NCBI RefSeq assembly: GCF_008017445.1
Contig: NZ_VRSW01000004.1
Coordinates: 186,001 to 250,000 of the forward strand
Direction of reading: 5' to 3'
Source of the DNA: Microbacterium mitrae
GTDB taxonomy: Bacteria > Actinomycetota > Actinomycetes > Actinomycetales > Microbacteriaceae
Length of the DNA: 64,000 bases
In this document: positions 17,039 to 25,804 of the stretch, piece by piece
How positions within the stretch are numbered: position 1 is the stretch's first letter
Layout of the letters: each line of letters begins with the position of its first letter
Position numbers and translations under genes: made by a program
Notes under the pieces: generated by a model
What the model was told of the DNA's origin: nothing
What the model saw: the letters and a program-made list of their open reading frames with translations, nothing else
Database searches by the model: none

Positions 17039-18145
17039 ATGATCCGTTCAATGGCGGACTTGCTGAGCGAGTTTCTGGACATCGAGCTCCCGAAGCTCGA
17101 TTCCCATTCCGTGACGCACGGACCGACGATCGGCGACATGTATGAAGGGCTAAGTGAGGAGATCCTGGCGAGAGGACTTCCCCGCCATCTCCAATTGCGG
17201 GTCGTCACGGGGTTCGCAACGGATGGTACAAACCGATCCGGTCAGATCGATCGCATGCTCGTCCGCGGGGACGGGGAGCCAATTCCCTATACGGGCGCGT
17301 TCGTCTGGCATGTGAGAGACATCATTGCGGTAGTCGAGGTCAAGAAGACCCTCAAAGGCGCCGAGCTTGCAGAGAGCATTGCTTTGCTTGCGACAGTAAA
17401 GAGCCTCGAATTGAACAACGTCCGACAGCAGGCTGAGCGCTGGCCTGACCTCAAGATCGATGCGTCGCCCGCGCTTCGATCATTTGCACAAGTGACCGGT
17501 CGACTTGCGCCTGACCGAGCGGAGCTGCACAAACTCGAACTGCACGACCAGCAGGTCTATCACACTCTGCTCCTGGAGCAGTTCTCCGTTCTCCGAATCG
17601 CCTATGGCTTCCATGGTTACGCAACTGAGGCGGGTTTGCGAAGCGGTTTCATCAAGTTGCTCAGAAAGACGAAGGGCTCCCGTGGCTTCGGTCCGAGCGG
17701 GCTGCCGCAATTGATCGTCTCGGGCGACTTCGCGCTCGTGAAGGCAAATGGCAACCCGTACTCGGCGCCGATGGTCGATGGACATTGGCCATTCTTCTTC
17801 TCGGCATCGGCGAGCCCCCTCCTGCTCCTGCTCGAAATGATCTGGACTCGCCTGGATCACCTCTTCGGCCTGGGCAATCCTTGGGGGAATGACCTGGAAC
17901 TTGAGGCTGCTCATCCTCTACTCCTCGGCAGAGGTACGAACGAAGGATGGAATGTTGAGGTTGTCGAGGCGTCCACGGCTCAGCTAGCATCTGCGCCGAG
18001 CCACACACCTTGGGAACCGGCGTTTCTAACAGACACCGAATTCGTGATCTTCGCAGAGTTGTGCGAAGGGCGGCGCGTCAGTTTGTCTGATGGCGAGCTA
18101 ATCGAGTTTCTAGCCAAGCGAGGTCTTACTCCCGCTCAACTATGA
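17039..18145 (+). CDS. DUF6602-like protein with PD-(D/E)XK nuclease core
   Basis: 368 residues. The N-terminal 150 residues read like DUF6602: HGPTIGDMYEGLSEEIL, VVTGFATDG-x4-GQIDRMLV, VWHVRDIIAVVEVKK. This supplies E36, D71 and E100-x-K102, the full set expected of a PD-(D/E)XK nuclease fold. The C-terminal half (about 160-368) is unassigned. The ATG at 17039 follows GGGAGGAG. Such proteins often sit in mobile or defence islands; a nuclease acting on foreign DNA is inference. The motif residues are intact. Confidence 0.65.
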   Translation: MIRSMADLLSEFLDIELPKLDSHSVTHGPTIGDMYEGLSEEILARGLPRHLQLRVVTGFATDGTNRSGQIDRMLVRGDGEPIPYTGAFVWHVRDIIAVVEVKKTLKGAELAESIALLATVKSLELNNVRQQAERWPDLKIDASPALRSFAQVTGRLAPDRAELHKLELHDQQVYHTLLLEQFSVLRIAYGFHGYATEAGLRSGFIKLLRKTKGSRGFGPSGLPQLIVSGDFALVKANGNPYSAPMVDGHWPFFFSASASPLLLLLEMIWTRLDHLFGLGNPWGNDLELEAAHPLLLGRGTNEGWNVEVVEASTAQLASAPSHTPWEPAFLTDTEFVIFAELCEGRRVSLSDGELIEFLAKRGLTPAQL

Positions 18146-18169
18146 GATCGCCTCCTGCGGACTCACCTG

Positions 18170-18334
18170 GTGGCCCTCGATGGCGACGAACTCGTGTTGA
18201 ACGCAATCGAGTGCGGTTCAGTAATTCTGGCCGACGGACGAATTGCGGTCGCCGAAAACAACACGGGGCGGCTGACACGATGGGCGCTCGCCTACGAGTC
18301 AAGACGGCGAGGTGACAGCGACGAGGAGGGCTGA
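18170..18334 (+). CDS. Possible small protein, 54 residues
   Basis: It begins 24 bp after the stop of the upstream gene and in the same frame, with a GTG start. The translation (MALDGDELVLNAIECGSVIL, then a segment ending in TRWALAYESRRRGDSDEEG) has protein-like composition and charge, unlike the antisense frames. No ribosome site is clear. It could be a real small gene or a decayed end of a larger one. Confidence 0.3.
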   Translation: MALDGDELVLNAIECGSVILADGRIAVAENNTGRLTRWALAYESRRRGDSDEEG

Positions 18335-18518
18335 CGTCGTTCGGCGGGTTGCGCAAGTCCGCGAACGCGCCGCGCGCGTCCCTCCAAGCGGGACCGGCAC
18401 TCTGCCGTTCGACATTTCCGTCTCGATGGCGGCCGTCGAAGCGTCGCGTGAGGATGTACCCTTCGACACCGTCGATCCGCTCTTCACCGCGGGTTTCGGT
18501 CTGCAATCTGGTGACTGA
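18312..18518 (+). CDS. Possible small protein, 68 residues
   Basis: GTG start at 18312 inside the end of the preceding small frame (23-bp overlap). The translation begins MTATRRADVVRRVAQVRERA and is amphipathic and helix-like. No family recognised. The bases from 18519 to 18679 show nothing else. Low confidence; it may be a remnant at the right edge of the island. Confidence 0.3.
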   Translation: MTATRRADVVRRVAQVRERAARVPPSGTGTLPFDISVSMAAVEASREDVPFDTVDPLFTAGFGLQSGD

Positions 18519-18679
18519 TCCGCCTCCTTGACGCAGCCGCCCTGGCGCTCGTTGCCGACGGAACCATGAGGGTGCCGTTCGCCGGGATCGCATGTTCCGC
18601 CGAACGACCCTCGCGTTTCGCGCACCTGAGCCGGCGCGAAATGGGCCCATCGTTGGATGCTGAAACCGGGGGATAGGCT

Positions 18680-19381
18680 GTGCGCATGAAAACAATCGGC
18701 GTCCTCGGGGGGATGAGCTGGGAGTCCTCTCTCGAGTGGTACCGCCTTGCAAACGAGCGGGTTGCCGCGCGCCTCGGTGGCTATCATTCGGCTCGTATCA
18801 TTCTTGATTCACTGGATTTTGCCGAGATCGAGGCAATGCAAGCCCGCGAGGACTGGGCCGGAGCGGGGGCGTTGCTGGCCGCGCGGGCGCAGGCCCTCGA
18901 GGCGGCGGGCGCCGAACTGCTCGTGCTCGCGACCAACACCATGCACCTCGTAGCCGACCGAATCGCCGCCGCCGTCGATATTCCGTTTTTGCATATCGCC
19001 GACGCCGCGGCGGCCGCGATCACCGCTGAGGGGGTGTCGACCGTTGGCCTGCTCGGCACTGCATTCACGATGGAACGCCCGTTTTACGCCGAACGACTCG
19101 CGACCCACGGCATCGCCACGATCGTTCCGAAGTCCGCCGACCGCGCCGCGGTGCACGCCGTCATTTACGACGAGTTGGTGCACGGAATTGTCAGTGAGGA
19201 ATCCCGGCAGCGCTACGTCGAGATCATCGACCGACTCATCGCGCGGGGCGCGCAGGGCATCATTCTCGGGTGTACGGAGATCGAGCTGCTGATCAGTGCC
19301 GATGACGTTGCCGCGCCCGTGTTTCCCACCACGTCACTCCACGTCGACGCCGCGATTGACGCCGCGATGGCGTCTGACTGA
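18680..19381 (+). CDS. Aspartate/glutamate racemase family protein
   Basis: 233 residues. It starts with KTIGVLGGMSWESSLEWYRLAN and contains LATNTMHLVAD, LGTAFTME and IILGCTEIELLI, the YgeA/RacX-like pattern. The C-terminal catalytic Cys (LGCTE) is present. The residue before TNTMH is Ala, where many family members carry the second catalytic Cys, so racemization by the two-cysteine mechanism is doubtful. GGGGGA lies 6 nt before GTG 18680; in-frame ATG 18686 is an alternative. Predicted cytoplasmic amino-acid racemase or a relative with altered chemistry. Confidence 0.8.
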   Translation: MRMKTIGVLGGMSWESSLEWYRLANERVAARLGGYHSARIILDSLDFAEIEAMQAREDWAGAGALLAARAQALEAAGAELLVLATNTMHLVADRIAAAVDIPFLHIADAAAAAITAEGVSTVGLLGTAFTMERPFYAERLATHGIATIVPKSADRAAVHAVIYDELVHGIVSEESRQRYVEIIDRLIARGAQGIILGCTEIELLISADDVAAPVFPTTSLHVDAAIDAAMASD

Positions 19382-19591
19382 CGCGTGAGTAGCTGACGCT
19401 ATCGCCGTTATAGTCGGCCCGGGCGGGCCCGGCAATCCGATTAGCATCGGATGAAACCAACTGACTATTGATTCGAGTCGATTGACCCTCGCTCTGTCTC
19501 AAGGCTGCGGTCTCACTGCTCGGCGCCGATGCCGCTCCTGGCGAGATTCTCCCTTGCGAGTCGGGGCATGGTCATTGCGCGAAGGAGCGAG

Positions 19592-20419
19592 ATGAGTGAC
19601 ACGGGGCAGAACAACGCGAGCGGAACCACGTCCGCGGAAGGATCGCTGGCGGGCGCGACGCGGCGGCTGGTGGGCAAGACCGCGATCGTGACGGGCGGTA
19701 GCCGCGGAATCGGACTGGGAATCGCGCAGCGCCTCGTCTCGGAGGGCGCGCGCGTGGTGATCACCGCCCGCAAGCCGGAAACGCTTCGCGAGGCAGCCGA
19801 CCAGTTTGAACCAGGAACCGTGCTCGCGATCGCTGGCAAGGCGGACGACCCGGATCACCGCGCCGAGGCCCTTGCAACCGTTGCCGAGCAGTGGGGTGGC
19901 CTCGACATCTTGGTAAACAACGCCGGAATCAACCCGGTCTACGGTTCGATCGTCGATATCGACCTGGATGCCGCGCGCAAGATCGTTGAAGTCAATGTCG
20001 TGGCATCGCTCGCATGGGTGCAAGACGTCATCAAGCATCCGGGTCTCTCGTTCCGCGAGCGTCGGGGTGCGATTGTTGGCGTCTCCTCGGTCACAGGGCA
20101 AGTGCCGTCGGCGGGAATCGGGTGGTACGGCGTGAGCAAGGCAGCAAATGCGCACCTCACGCGCACGCTCGCCGTCGAGCTCGGGCCAGAAATCCGCGTG
20201 AACGCGGTCGCACCGGCCGTCGTGAAAACGGACTTTGCGCGCGCGCTGTACGAGGGCAAAGAAGAAGAGGTGACGCAGGATTATCCTCTGGCGCGCCTCG
20301 GAACCCCCGCCGACATCGCGGCGGCTGTCGCCTTCCTCGCCTCCCCAGACGCGGCGTGGATCACGGGGCAGATTCTCACGCTCGACGGCGGCCTCCTCGT
20401 TGCCGGCGGCACGGCCTGA
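19592..20419 (+). CDS. Short-chain dehydrogenase/reductase
   Basis: 275 residues. Rossmann motif TGGSRGIG (TGxxxGIG), NNAG, catalytic Ser in GVSSVTGQ and YGVSK (YxxxK) are all present; the end (ITGQILTLDGG) is typical of classical SDRs. The first ~25 residues are an extra Ser/Gly/Thr-rich leader. It reduces or oxidises a small carbonyl or alcohol with NAD(P); substrate unknown. ATG at 19592 follows AAGGAG at 19582; longer in-frame starts lack one. Resembles FabG-like SDRs but is not adjacent to fatty-acid genes. Confidence 0.85.
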   Translation: MSDTGQNNASGTTSAEGSLAGATRRLVGKTAIVTGGSRGIGLGIAQRLVSEGARVVITARKPETLREAADQFEPGTVLAIAGKADDPDHRAEALATVAEQWGGLDILVNNAGINPVYGSIVDIDLDAARKIVEVNVVASLAWVQDVIKHPGLSFRERRGAIVGVSSVTGQVPSAGIGWYGVSKAANAHLTRTLAVELGPEIRVNAVAPAVVKTDFARALYEGKEEEVTQDYPLARLGTPADIAAAVAFLASPDAAWITGQILTLDGGLLVAGGTA

Positions 20420-20489
20420 TCACACCCGAGCTCGCTCAGACGTAACACCGGCGGCGCCGATTAGGCGCACCCCAGACGCACGGCCTAAA

Positions 20490-20664
20490 GTAAACGGGGC
20501 AATGGCCCCGATTTACCGAAAGCAGGTGATGCACGATGTGTGGTGATAGTCCCCACGCCATTGGCTCGCCTGTGGTGCACCCGACCATCAACTAGGTCAT
20601 CATCCGCGAGCAGTGGCTTGCTGTGTGAGCAGCACACCCTTCTTGCGACGCCTCCGCGTCGCAA
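20490..20664 (+). promoter_or_regulatory. Structured leader of corA
   Basis: Three hairpins precede corA: GTAAACGGGGC with GCCCCGATTTAC (20490-20516, one bulge), GTGTG-AGCAG-CACAC (about 20622), and a perfect 9-bp stem TTGCGACGC-CTCC-GCGTCGCAA (20643-20664). A short reading frame lies between the first and second. The arrangement resembles attenuation or Mg-sensing leaders of ion transporter genes; no known riboswitch class was recognised. Confidence 0.5.
20536..20595 (+). CDS. Possible leader peptide upstream of corA
   Basis: ATG at 20536 opens a 19-residue frame, MCGDSPHAIGSPVVHPTIN, ending in TAG; GCAGGTGAT about 10 nt upstream could serve as ribosome site. The peptide is rich in Pro and His and ends 92 bp before corA, inside a region of stable hairpins. 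Short leader peptides control magnesium transporters in enterobacteria (MgtL, CorL), so an analogous role is plausible but unproven. Confidence 0.4.
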   Translation: MCGDSPHAIGSPVVHPTIN

Positions 20665-20687
20665 TACGAGCGAACTCGAGGTGAGAC

Positions 20688-21707
20688 ATGATGGCCATTG
20701 TTGATAACGCGGTCTACGTCGCTGGGCACCGCACGCCCAACCCCACCAACCTGGATGAAACGTTCACGCTGATGCGTGAGCGCGACGGCATGGCGTGGAT
20801 CGGGCTGTACCGCCCGGATGAAGACGAGATTCGTCGCCTGGCGAAAGAGTTTTCGCTGCACCCGCTCGCGGTTGACGACGCCCTGGCCGGCCATCAGCGC
20901 GCCAAGCTTGAGCGGTACGCCGACACACTGTTCGTCGTGCTTCGCCCCGCCCGATACCTCGACGACGTCGAAGAGGTTGAGTTCGGCGAGCTTCACGTGT
21001 TCGTCGGCCCCGACTTTGTGGTGACGATCCGTCACGCCGAATCGCCCAACCTTGCCAAGGTGCGTCAGCGCCTCGAAGCCGCGCCCGACCTGTTGAGGAT
21101 GGGGCCGGAAGCGGTGCTGTACGCGATTCTCGATGAGGTTGTTGACGAGTACGCCCCGGTTATCGCCGGCCTCGAAAACGACATCGATGAGATTGAAGAT
21201 CAGCTCTTCGCCGGTGACGAGGGCGTTTCGCTGCGCATCTACAAGCTGCTGCGCGAGGTCATCAACTTTCAGCGCGCCACCCAGCCGCTGGTTCCGATGC
21301 TCGAAAACCTGCTGCGTGGTTCCGACAAATACGAAGTGCCGCTGGAACTGCAGCGGGCGCTGCGCGATGTGCTCGATCACGTGCTGCGCATTGTGGAGCG
21401 TGCCAGCGCGTTCCGCTCGATTCTCGAAAACGCGCTGGCCGTGCAGGCGACCCTGGTCGCGCAGCGCCAAAACGACGAAATGAAGCGCCTCACCGAGCAG
21501 AGCATTTCGCAGGCCGAAGACATGAAGCGCATCTCGTCATGGGCCGCCATTTTGTTTGCTCCGACCCTGATCGGCGGCATTTACGGCATGAACTTTGAGG
21601 TCATGCCCGAGCTGCACTGGGCGTGGGGCTACCCGTTCGCGATCGGCCTGATGGCGGCGCTCGGCATCGGCCTGTACGTGGTGTTCAAGAAGCGCCACTG
21701 GCTGTAA
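20688..21707 (+). CDS. corA: CorA-family magnesium/cobalt transporter
   Basis: 339 residues. The large N-terminal cytoplasmic domain and long stalk helix (rich in E, Q and R up to about 285) are followed by two C-terminal membrane helices separated by the YGMN selectivity motif (IYGMNFEVMPELHWAWG). It forms a pentameric Mg/Co channel in the cytoplasmic membrane. The ATG at 20688 follows GAGGTGAGAC. A long structured leader precedes it, suggesting RNA-level control. Confidence 0.93.
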   Translation: MMAIVDNAVYVAGHRTPNPTNLDETFTLMRERDGMAWIGLYRPDEDEIRRLAKEFSLHPLAVDDALAGHQRAKLERYADTLFVVLRPARYLDDVEEVEFGELHVFVGPDFVVTIRHAESPNLAKVRQRLEAAPDLLRMGPEAVLYAILDEVVDEYAPVIAGLENDIDEIEDQLFAGDEGVSLRIYKLLREVINFQRATQPLVPMLENLLRGSDKYEVPLELQRALRDVLDHVLRIVERASAFRSILENALAVQATLVAQRQNDEMKRLTEQSISQAEDMKRISSWAAILFAPTLIGGIYGMNFEVMPELHWAWGYPFAIGLMAALGIGLYVVFKKRHWL

Positions 21708-21747
21708 CGGCACTCGCGAGAAGCGGAACCACGGCGCGCGCTACCGC

Positions 21748-23169
21748 CTAGTGCTTGGCGTTGGCCTCGATAAACGCGCGCAGCGCCGCCTCATCGTTGG
21801 CAATATCGGTGGTGCGCTGCGGCAGCGCCAACAGCGCCTGATGCTCGGCTGACACCACGGGTGCCTCACCGAGCGCCTCGGTCACGGTCGCGGCGAACTT
21901 CTCCGGCAGCGCGGTCTCCAACACCAGCATCGGCACGGCAGGCTCCACGAAGAATGCGGCCACGTACACGCCGTCTGCGGTGTGCGGGTCGATCACGACG
22001 CCGGCATCCTCGAACGTCGCACGCATGGTGTGAATGCGGTGCGCGTGGGTTGAGGTTCCGCTGACGATGCCGTACTCCTCCGAGAAGCGAGCCAATTCGC
22101 TCGACAAATCAAAGGTTCCGGTCTCATCCAATTCGCGCCACAACGCGGCGGTGCGCTCGGGGTCGCGGCCGACGACCTCGTAGACGAAGCGTTCGAGGTT
22201 GGATGCCTTCGAGACATCCATCGACGGGCTGGAGGTTGCCGGCGTCTGCTCGGCCGAGCGCGGCCGGTAAATGCCGGTGGAGAAGAACTCGTGCAGCACG
22301 TTGTTTTCGTTGGTGGCGAGCACCAGCCGGCGAATCGGAACCCCCATGCTGCGGGCGTAGTGGCCCGACAGGATGTTGCCGAAGTTGCCAGACGGAACCG
22401 CGAAAGAGACCTCGAAACCGGCGCGGTCGGTCGCTGACACGGCATCGGTGGCGCGCAGCCACGCCCACACGTAGTACGTGATTTGCGCGGAAATGCGGCC
22501 GAAATTGATGGAATTGACGGCACCAATATGGTGCTTGCGCTTGAAATCGAGGTCTTGCGAGACGAGCTTGACGAGGTGCTGGCAGTCATCAAAATTGCCC
22601 TCGACGGCCACATTGTGAATGTTGTCGTCAAGCAGCGAGTACATCTGCGCCCGCTGGAAATCGCTCATCCGGCCCTGCGGCGACAGGATGATGGCCGAGA
22701 GCGTGTCTCGCCCGCGAATCGCATATTCGGCGGCAGAGCCGGTGTCGCCAGACGTGGCGCCGACAATGTTGAGCACCTCGCCGCGCTGCGTCAAAACGTA
22801 GTCAAGCGCGCCGCCCAAAAACTGCATTGCGAGGTCTTTGAAGGCGAGGGTTGGGCCCTCAGACAGGCCAACCAGCGTCATGCCGCCGTTGATCTGCTTG
22901 AGCGGAACGATGTCAGCCGAGCGAAACTTCTCGGTGTTGTACGACTCGTGGGCGATGCGCGCAAGCTCCGTCGGCGGTACATCGGTGGCGAACAGGCCGA
23001 TGACGGTGGCGGCAAGCTCGGGGTAGGTGAGGGCTCGCAACTCTTCGAGACGGTCGCCGATCTGCGGAAGCGACTCGGGCACGGCAAGCCCGCCGTCGGC
23101 CGCCAGGCCCTCAACGATGACGTCTTGGTACGGACCCATGGCCGTTCCGCGTGTGGATACGTATTGCAC
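21748..23169 (-). CDS. thrC: Threonine synthase
   Basis: 473 residues, the length of the long (yeast/E. coli-like) class. It opens QYVSTRG, typical for the family, and has the PLP-lysine motif LAFKDLAMQFLGGALDYVL and the phosphate-binding GATSGDTGSAAEYA. It converts O-phosphohomoserine to threonine with PLP. A GTG start at 23169 with AAGG about 8 nt upstream. No hom or thrB gene is adjacent, so it is encoded apart from the rest of the pathway. Confidence 0.95.
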   Translation of the reverse strand: MQYVSTRGTAMGPYQDVIVEGLAADGGLAVPESLPQIGDRLEELRALTYPELAATVIGLFATDVPPTELARIAHESYNTEKFRSADIVPLKQINGGMTLVGLSEGPTLAFKDLAMQFLGGALDYVLTQRGEVLNIVGATSGDTGSAAEYAIRGRDTLSAIILSPQGRMSDFQRAQMYSLLDDNIHNVAVEGNFDDCQHLVKLVSQDLDFKRKHHIGAVNSINFGRISAQITYYVWAWLRATDAVSATDRAGFEVSFAVPSGNFGNILSGHYARSMGVPIRRLVLATNENNVLHEFFSTGIYRPRSAEQTPATSSPSMDVSKASNLERFVYEVVGRDPERTAALWRELDETGTFDLSSELARFSEEYGIVSGTSTHAHRIHTMRATFEDAGVVIDPHTADGVYVAAFFVEPAVPMLVLETALPEKFAATVTEALGEAPVVSAEHQALLALPQRTTDIANDEAALRAFIEANAKH

Positions 23170-23312
23170 AGCGCCGCCTTACTCTCACCGATTTCGGTGC
23201 CCTCAGCCTACCGAGTGCATGCGCGTGCGAGCGGCCACGTTTCAGCGGGTGACGCGAGAGAGTTCGGTGCCGGCGGGTACACGGCGGTGCCGCCAGGTAA
23301 GGTGTTGCCACG

Positions 23313-23648
23313 ATGAATCGACTTGACCGCAACCCGAATGACCCGCCAACGCCGCGCGAGATTCTGTGGCGGCGCATCGGCATGGTCTCGATGTGGCTGA
23401 CGACGCTCGCGCTGATTGTCGCCGTGGTTTGGCTCGGTGCCGCGCGATGGACGGTCTATACCGGCAGCCCTGGCGCTGAAACGCTGCGCGTCATCGGCCT
23501 CTCACTCATTTCGTTCGCGGTGCTGATGATCTCATTCGTCGCGATTGTGCTCGCCACGACCCTCAACAACGTACCGATTCGCCGGTTCGCCACCGTTGTC
23601 GCCGTGCTCGCCACCATCAGCGCCGCCGCCTCCCTCCTGGGGTTCTAG
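23313..23648 (+). CDS. Small integral membrane protein, three helices
   Basis: 111 residues, family not recognised. After a charged N-terminus (MNRLDRNPNDPPTPREILWRR, in part) come three hydrophobic segments: MVSMWLTTLALIVAVVWLG, VIGLSLISFAVLMISFVAIVL and FATVVAVLATISAAASLLGF. The gene is divergent from thrC and converges on the FAH-family gene. No functional clue from neighbours. Confidence 0.7.
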   Translation: MNRLDRNPNDPPTPREILWRRIGMVSMWLTTLALIVAVVWLGAARWTVYTGSPGAETLRVIGLSLISFAVLMISFVAIVLATTLNNVPIRRFATVVAVLATISAAASLLGF

Positions 23649-23670
23649 CAACTCTCCCCTGGTTCCGCCG

Positions 23671-24369
23671 CTACTCGACGCCGAAGGCGATGGTTCCGAT
23701 GCCGTCGATGCTGCCCGTTACCGTCTGACCGCATTCAATCGGGCCGACGCCGCTGGGGGTCCCGGTCAGGATGATGTCGCCGGGCAGTAGCGTGATGGCC
23801 TGCGAGAGCGCGGCGATTACCTCGGGTACCGTCCAGATCTGTTGGTTGAGATCGCCGTCTTGGCGCGTCGTGCCATCGACGGCAACCGTGATGCGGCCGG
23901 CGGCTGGATGCCCAACCGCAGACGCCGGCACGAGCGCCGAGATCGGCGCCGATTCGTCGAATCCTTTTGAGAGATCCCACGGGCGCCGCAACGCCTTGGC
24001 CTCGTCTTGCATGTCGCGGCGCGTGAGGTCAACGGCAACGCCATAACCCCACACGGCGTCGAGCGCCTCAGCGGGCGAAACGGCGGCCGCGCGGGCACCG
24101 ATCGCGACGGCGAGCTCAACTTCGTGGTGCAGATTCGCGGTTTGCGTCGGGTAGGCGACAACGGCGACGGAACCAGGCGGGCACGCGACAACAGCCTCCG
24201 CGGGCTTCATGAAGAAGAACGGCGGCTCGCGGTCGGGGTCATGCCCCATCTCGCGTGCGTGATCGGCATAGTTGCGCCCGACGCAATACACCCGCCGAAC
24301 CGGAAAGCTCTCGTCAGAACCCAACACAGGCAGCGAGTGGGGTTCGGGCGCTTCGATCACAAAAGCCAT
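23671..24369 (-). CDS. Fumarylacetoacetate hydrolase family protein
   Basis: 232 residues. The FAH fold is shown by CVGRNYADHAREMG, FFMKPAEAVV, the metal-binding LHHEVELAVAIG (E-x-E) and the later GYGVAVDLTRRDMQ and ILTGTPSGVGP. Bacterial members of this size act as hydratases, isomerases or acylpyruvate hydrolases in catabolism of small acids. The ATG at 24369 fits the conserved N-terminus; longer frames upstream run through the divergent promoter. Divergent from the thiolase gene, with about 90 bp between. Confidence 0.88.
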   Translation of the reverse strand: MAFVIEAPEPHSLPVLGSDESFPVRRVYCVGRNYADHAREMGHDPDREPPFFFMKPAEAVVACPPGSVAVVAYPTQTANLHHEVELAVAIGARAAAVSPAEALDAVWGYGVAVDLTRRDMQDEAKALRRPWDLSKGFDESAPISALVPASAVGHPAAGRITVAVDGTTRQDGDLNQQIWTVPEVIAALSQAITLLPGDIILTGTPSGVGPIECGQTVTGSIDGIGTIAFGVE

Positions 24370-24378
24370 GCCTTCATC

Positions 24379-24406
24379 TTGACACCACCGGATGCACCCA
24401 TAGGGT
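24379..24406 (+). promoter_or_regulatory. Candidate promoter of the thiolase gene
   Basis: TTGACA (24379-24384), 16-bp spacer, TAGGGT (24401-24406), about 55 bp before the GTG start. A perfect -35 with a plausible -10. Confidence 0.6.
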
Positions 24407-24461
24407 CGAATAAGAGAGGCAGAGACGCCGTCGTTTGCCCAACGCCACCGGAAGGGCACCC

Positions 24462-25625
24462 GTGACCACTGTCATCTACGACGCCGTTCGCACGCCATTT
24501 GCACGCTTTGGCAAGGCATACGCTGACGTGCGTCCCGACGATCTCGCGGCCGTCGTCATGCGCGCGACGATCGAGCGCAGTGGCCTTGACCCGGCACGCA
24601 TTGATGACGTGATCTTTGGCGACGCCAATCAGGCCGGCGAAGACAACCGCAATGTTGCGCGCATGGGGGCGCTTTTGGCTGGGTTTCCCACGTCCGTGAC
24701 CGGAACCACGGTGAATCGCTTGTGCGGATCATCCGTTGACGCCGTGATTCATGGTTCCCGAGCCATCGACGCCGGTGACGCGCAGTTTGTCTTGGCCGGT
24801 GGCGTCGAATCGATGACGCGTGCGCCGTTTGTGGTGCAGAAGGCTGAGCGCGCATTTCCGGGCGGCAATGCGACGATGTGGAACACGGCCATCGGGTGGC
24901 GCATGGTCAACCCGGTATGGCCGGAGCCGTGGTCAATTTCCAACGGGCAGTCGGCAGAAAAGTTGGCTGAGATGTACGGTATCTCTCGCGAAGAGCAGGA
25001 TGAGTTTGCCGCCCGTAGCCACCGTCTGGCGGCGGATGCGTGGGCTGCCGGCTTCTACGACAGCGAAATCGTGCAGGTTGACGGACATGAGCTGACGCGC
25101 GACGAGGGTATTCGTGACGACTCGACGGCGGCGTCACTGGCGGCGCTCAAGCCTGCCTTCGCGGCGAACGGAACCGTCACCGCCGGCAACTCGTCGTCGC
25201 TGAACGACGGTGCCAGCGCGATTCTGCTCGGCTCGGAGGGCGCGCTCGACGCTGAACCGCTCGCCCGCATCACTGGTCGTGGTGCGTTTGGCAATGATCC
25301 CGACATTTTCGGCATTGCGCCCGTTGAAGCCGCCAACCGGGCGCTCGAGCGGGCCGGGAAGACGTGGGCAGACGTCGACGTTGTTGAGCTCAATGAGGCC
25401 TTCGCCGCGCAGTCGCTGGCGTGTCTGCGGTTGTGGCCAGAGCTTGACCCAGAAAAGGTCAACATCCACGGCGGCGCGATCGCGATTGGCCACCCGCTGG
25501 GGGCTTCGGGCGGCCGCATCATTGGCCACGCCGCACACGAATTGGCGCGCCGCGGCGAGGGAGTGGCGGTCGCTGCGATCTGCATCGGCGTTGGTCAGGG
25601 GCTTGCCGTCGTGCTGGAACGGTAA
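24462..25625 (+). CDS. Acetyl-CoA acyltransferase (thiolase)
   Basis: 387 residues. The nucleophilic Cys is in NRLCGSSVDAV, the catalytic His in GGAIAIGHPLGASGGR, and the second Cys in AAICIGVGQGLAVVLE. These define a thiolase that cleaves or condenses acyl-CoA. The spacing and FGDANQAGEDNRNVARM resemble degradative PcaF/FadA-type enzymes. GTG at 24462 follows GGAAGGG by 6 nt. The neighbouring FAH-type gene supports a catabolic setting, but no other beta-oxidation gene is present. Confidence 0.92.
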   Translation: MTTVIYDAVRTPFARFGKAYADVRPDDLAAVVMRATIERSGLDPARIDDVIFGDANQAGEDNRNVARMGALLAGFPTSVTGTTVNRLCGSSVDAVIHGSRAIDAGDAQFVLAGGVESMTRAPFVVQKAERAFPGGNATMWNTAIGWRMVNPVWPEPWSISNGQSAEKLAEMYGISREEQDEFAARSHRLAADAWAAGFYDSEIVQVDGHELTRDEGIRDDSTAASLAALKPAFAANGTVTAGNSSSLNDGASAILLGSEGALDAEPLARITGRGAFGNDPDIFGIAPVEAANRALERAGKTWADVDVVELNEAFAAQSLACLRLWPELDPEKVNIHGGAIAIGHPLGASGGRIIGHAAHELARRGEGVAVAAICIGVGQGLAVVLER

Positions 25626-25804
25626 CGCGGCACGACGGGGTGAGGCGCGGGTGTGGCGTTGTGGCGGTACCGCGGGTGTAGTGTCTTGGCGGTACCGCGG
25701 CATCGCGAGCCAGCCTCGTGGCAGGGCGCCACGGCACGCAAGCCAGCCTCGCGAGCGCGGCGCTATGGTTCCGCCGATCTCTTAATCAGCCGAAGCCCGG
25801 GGCG

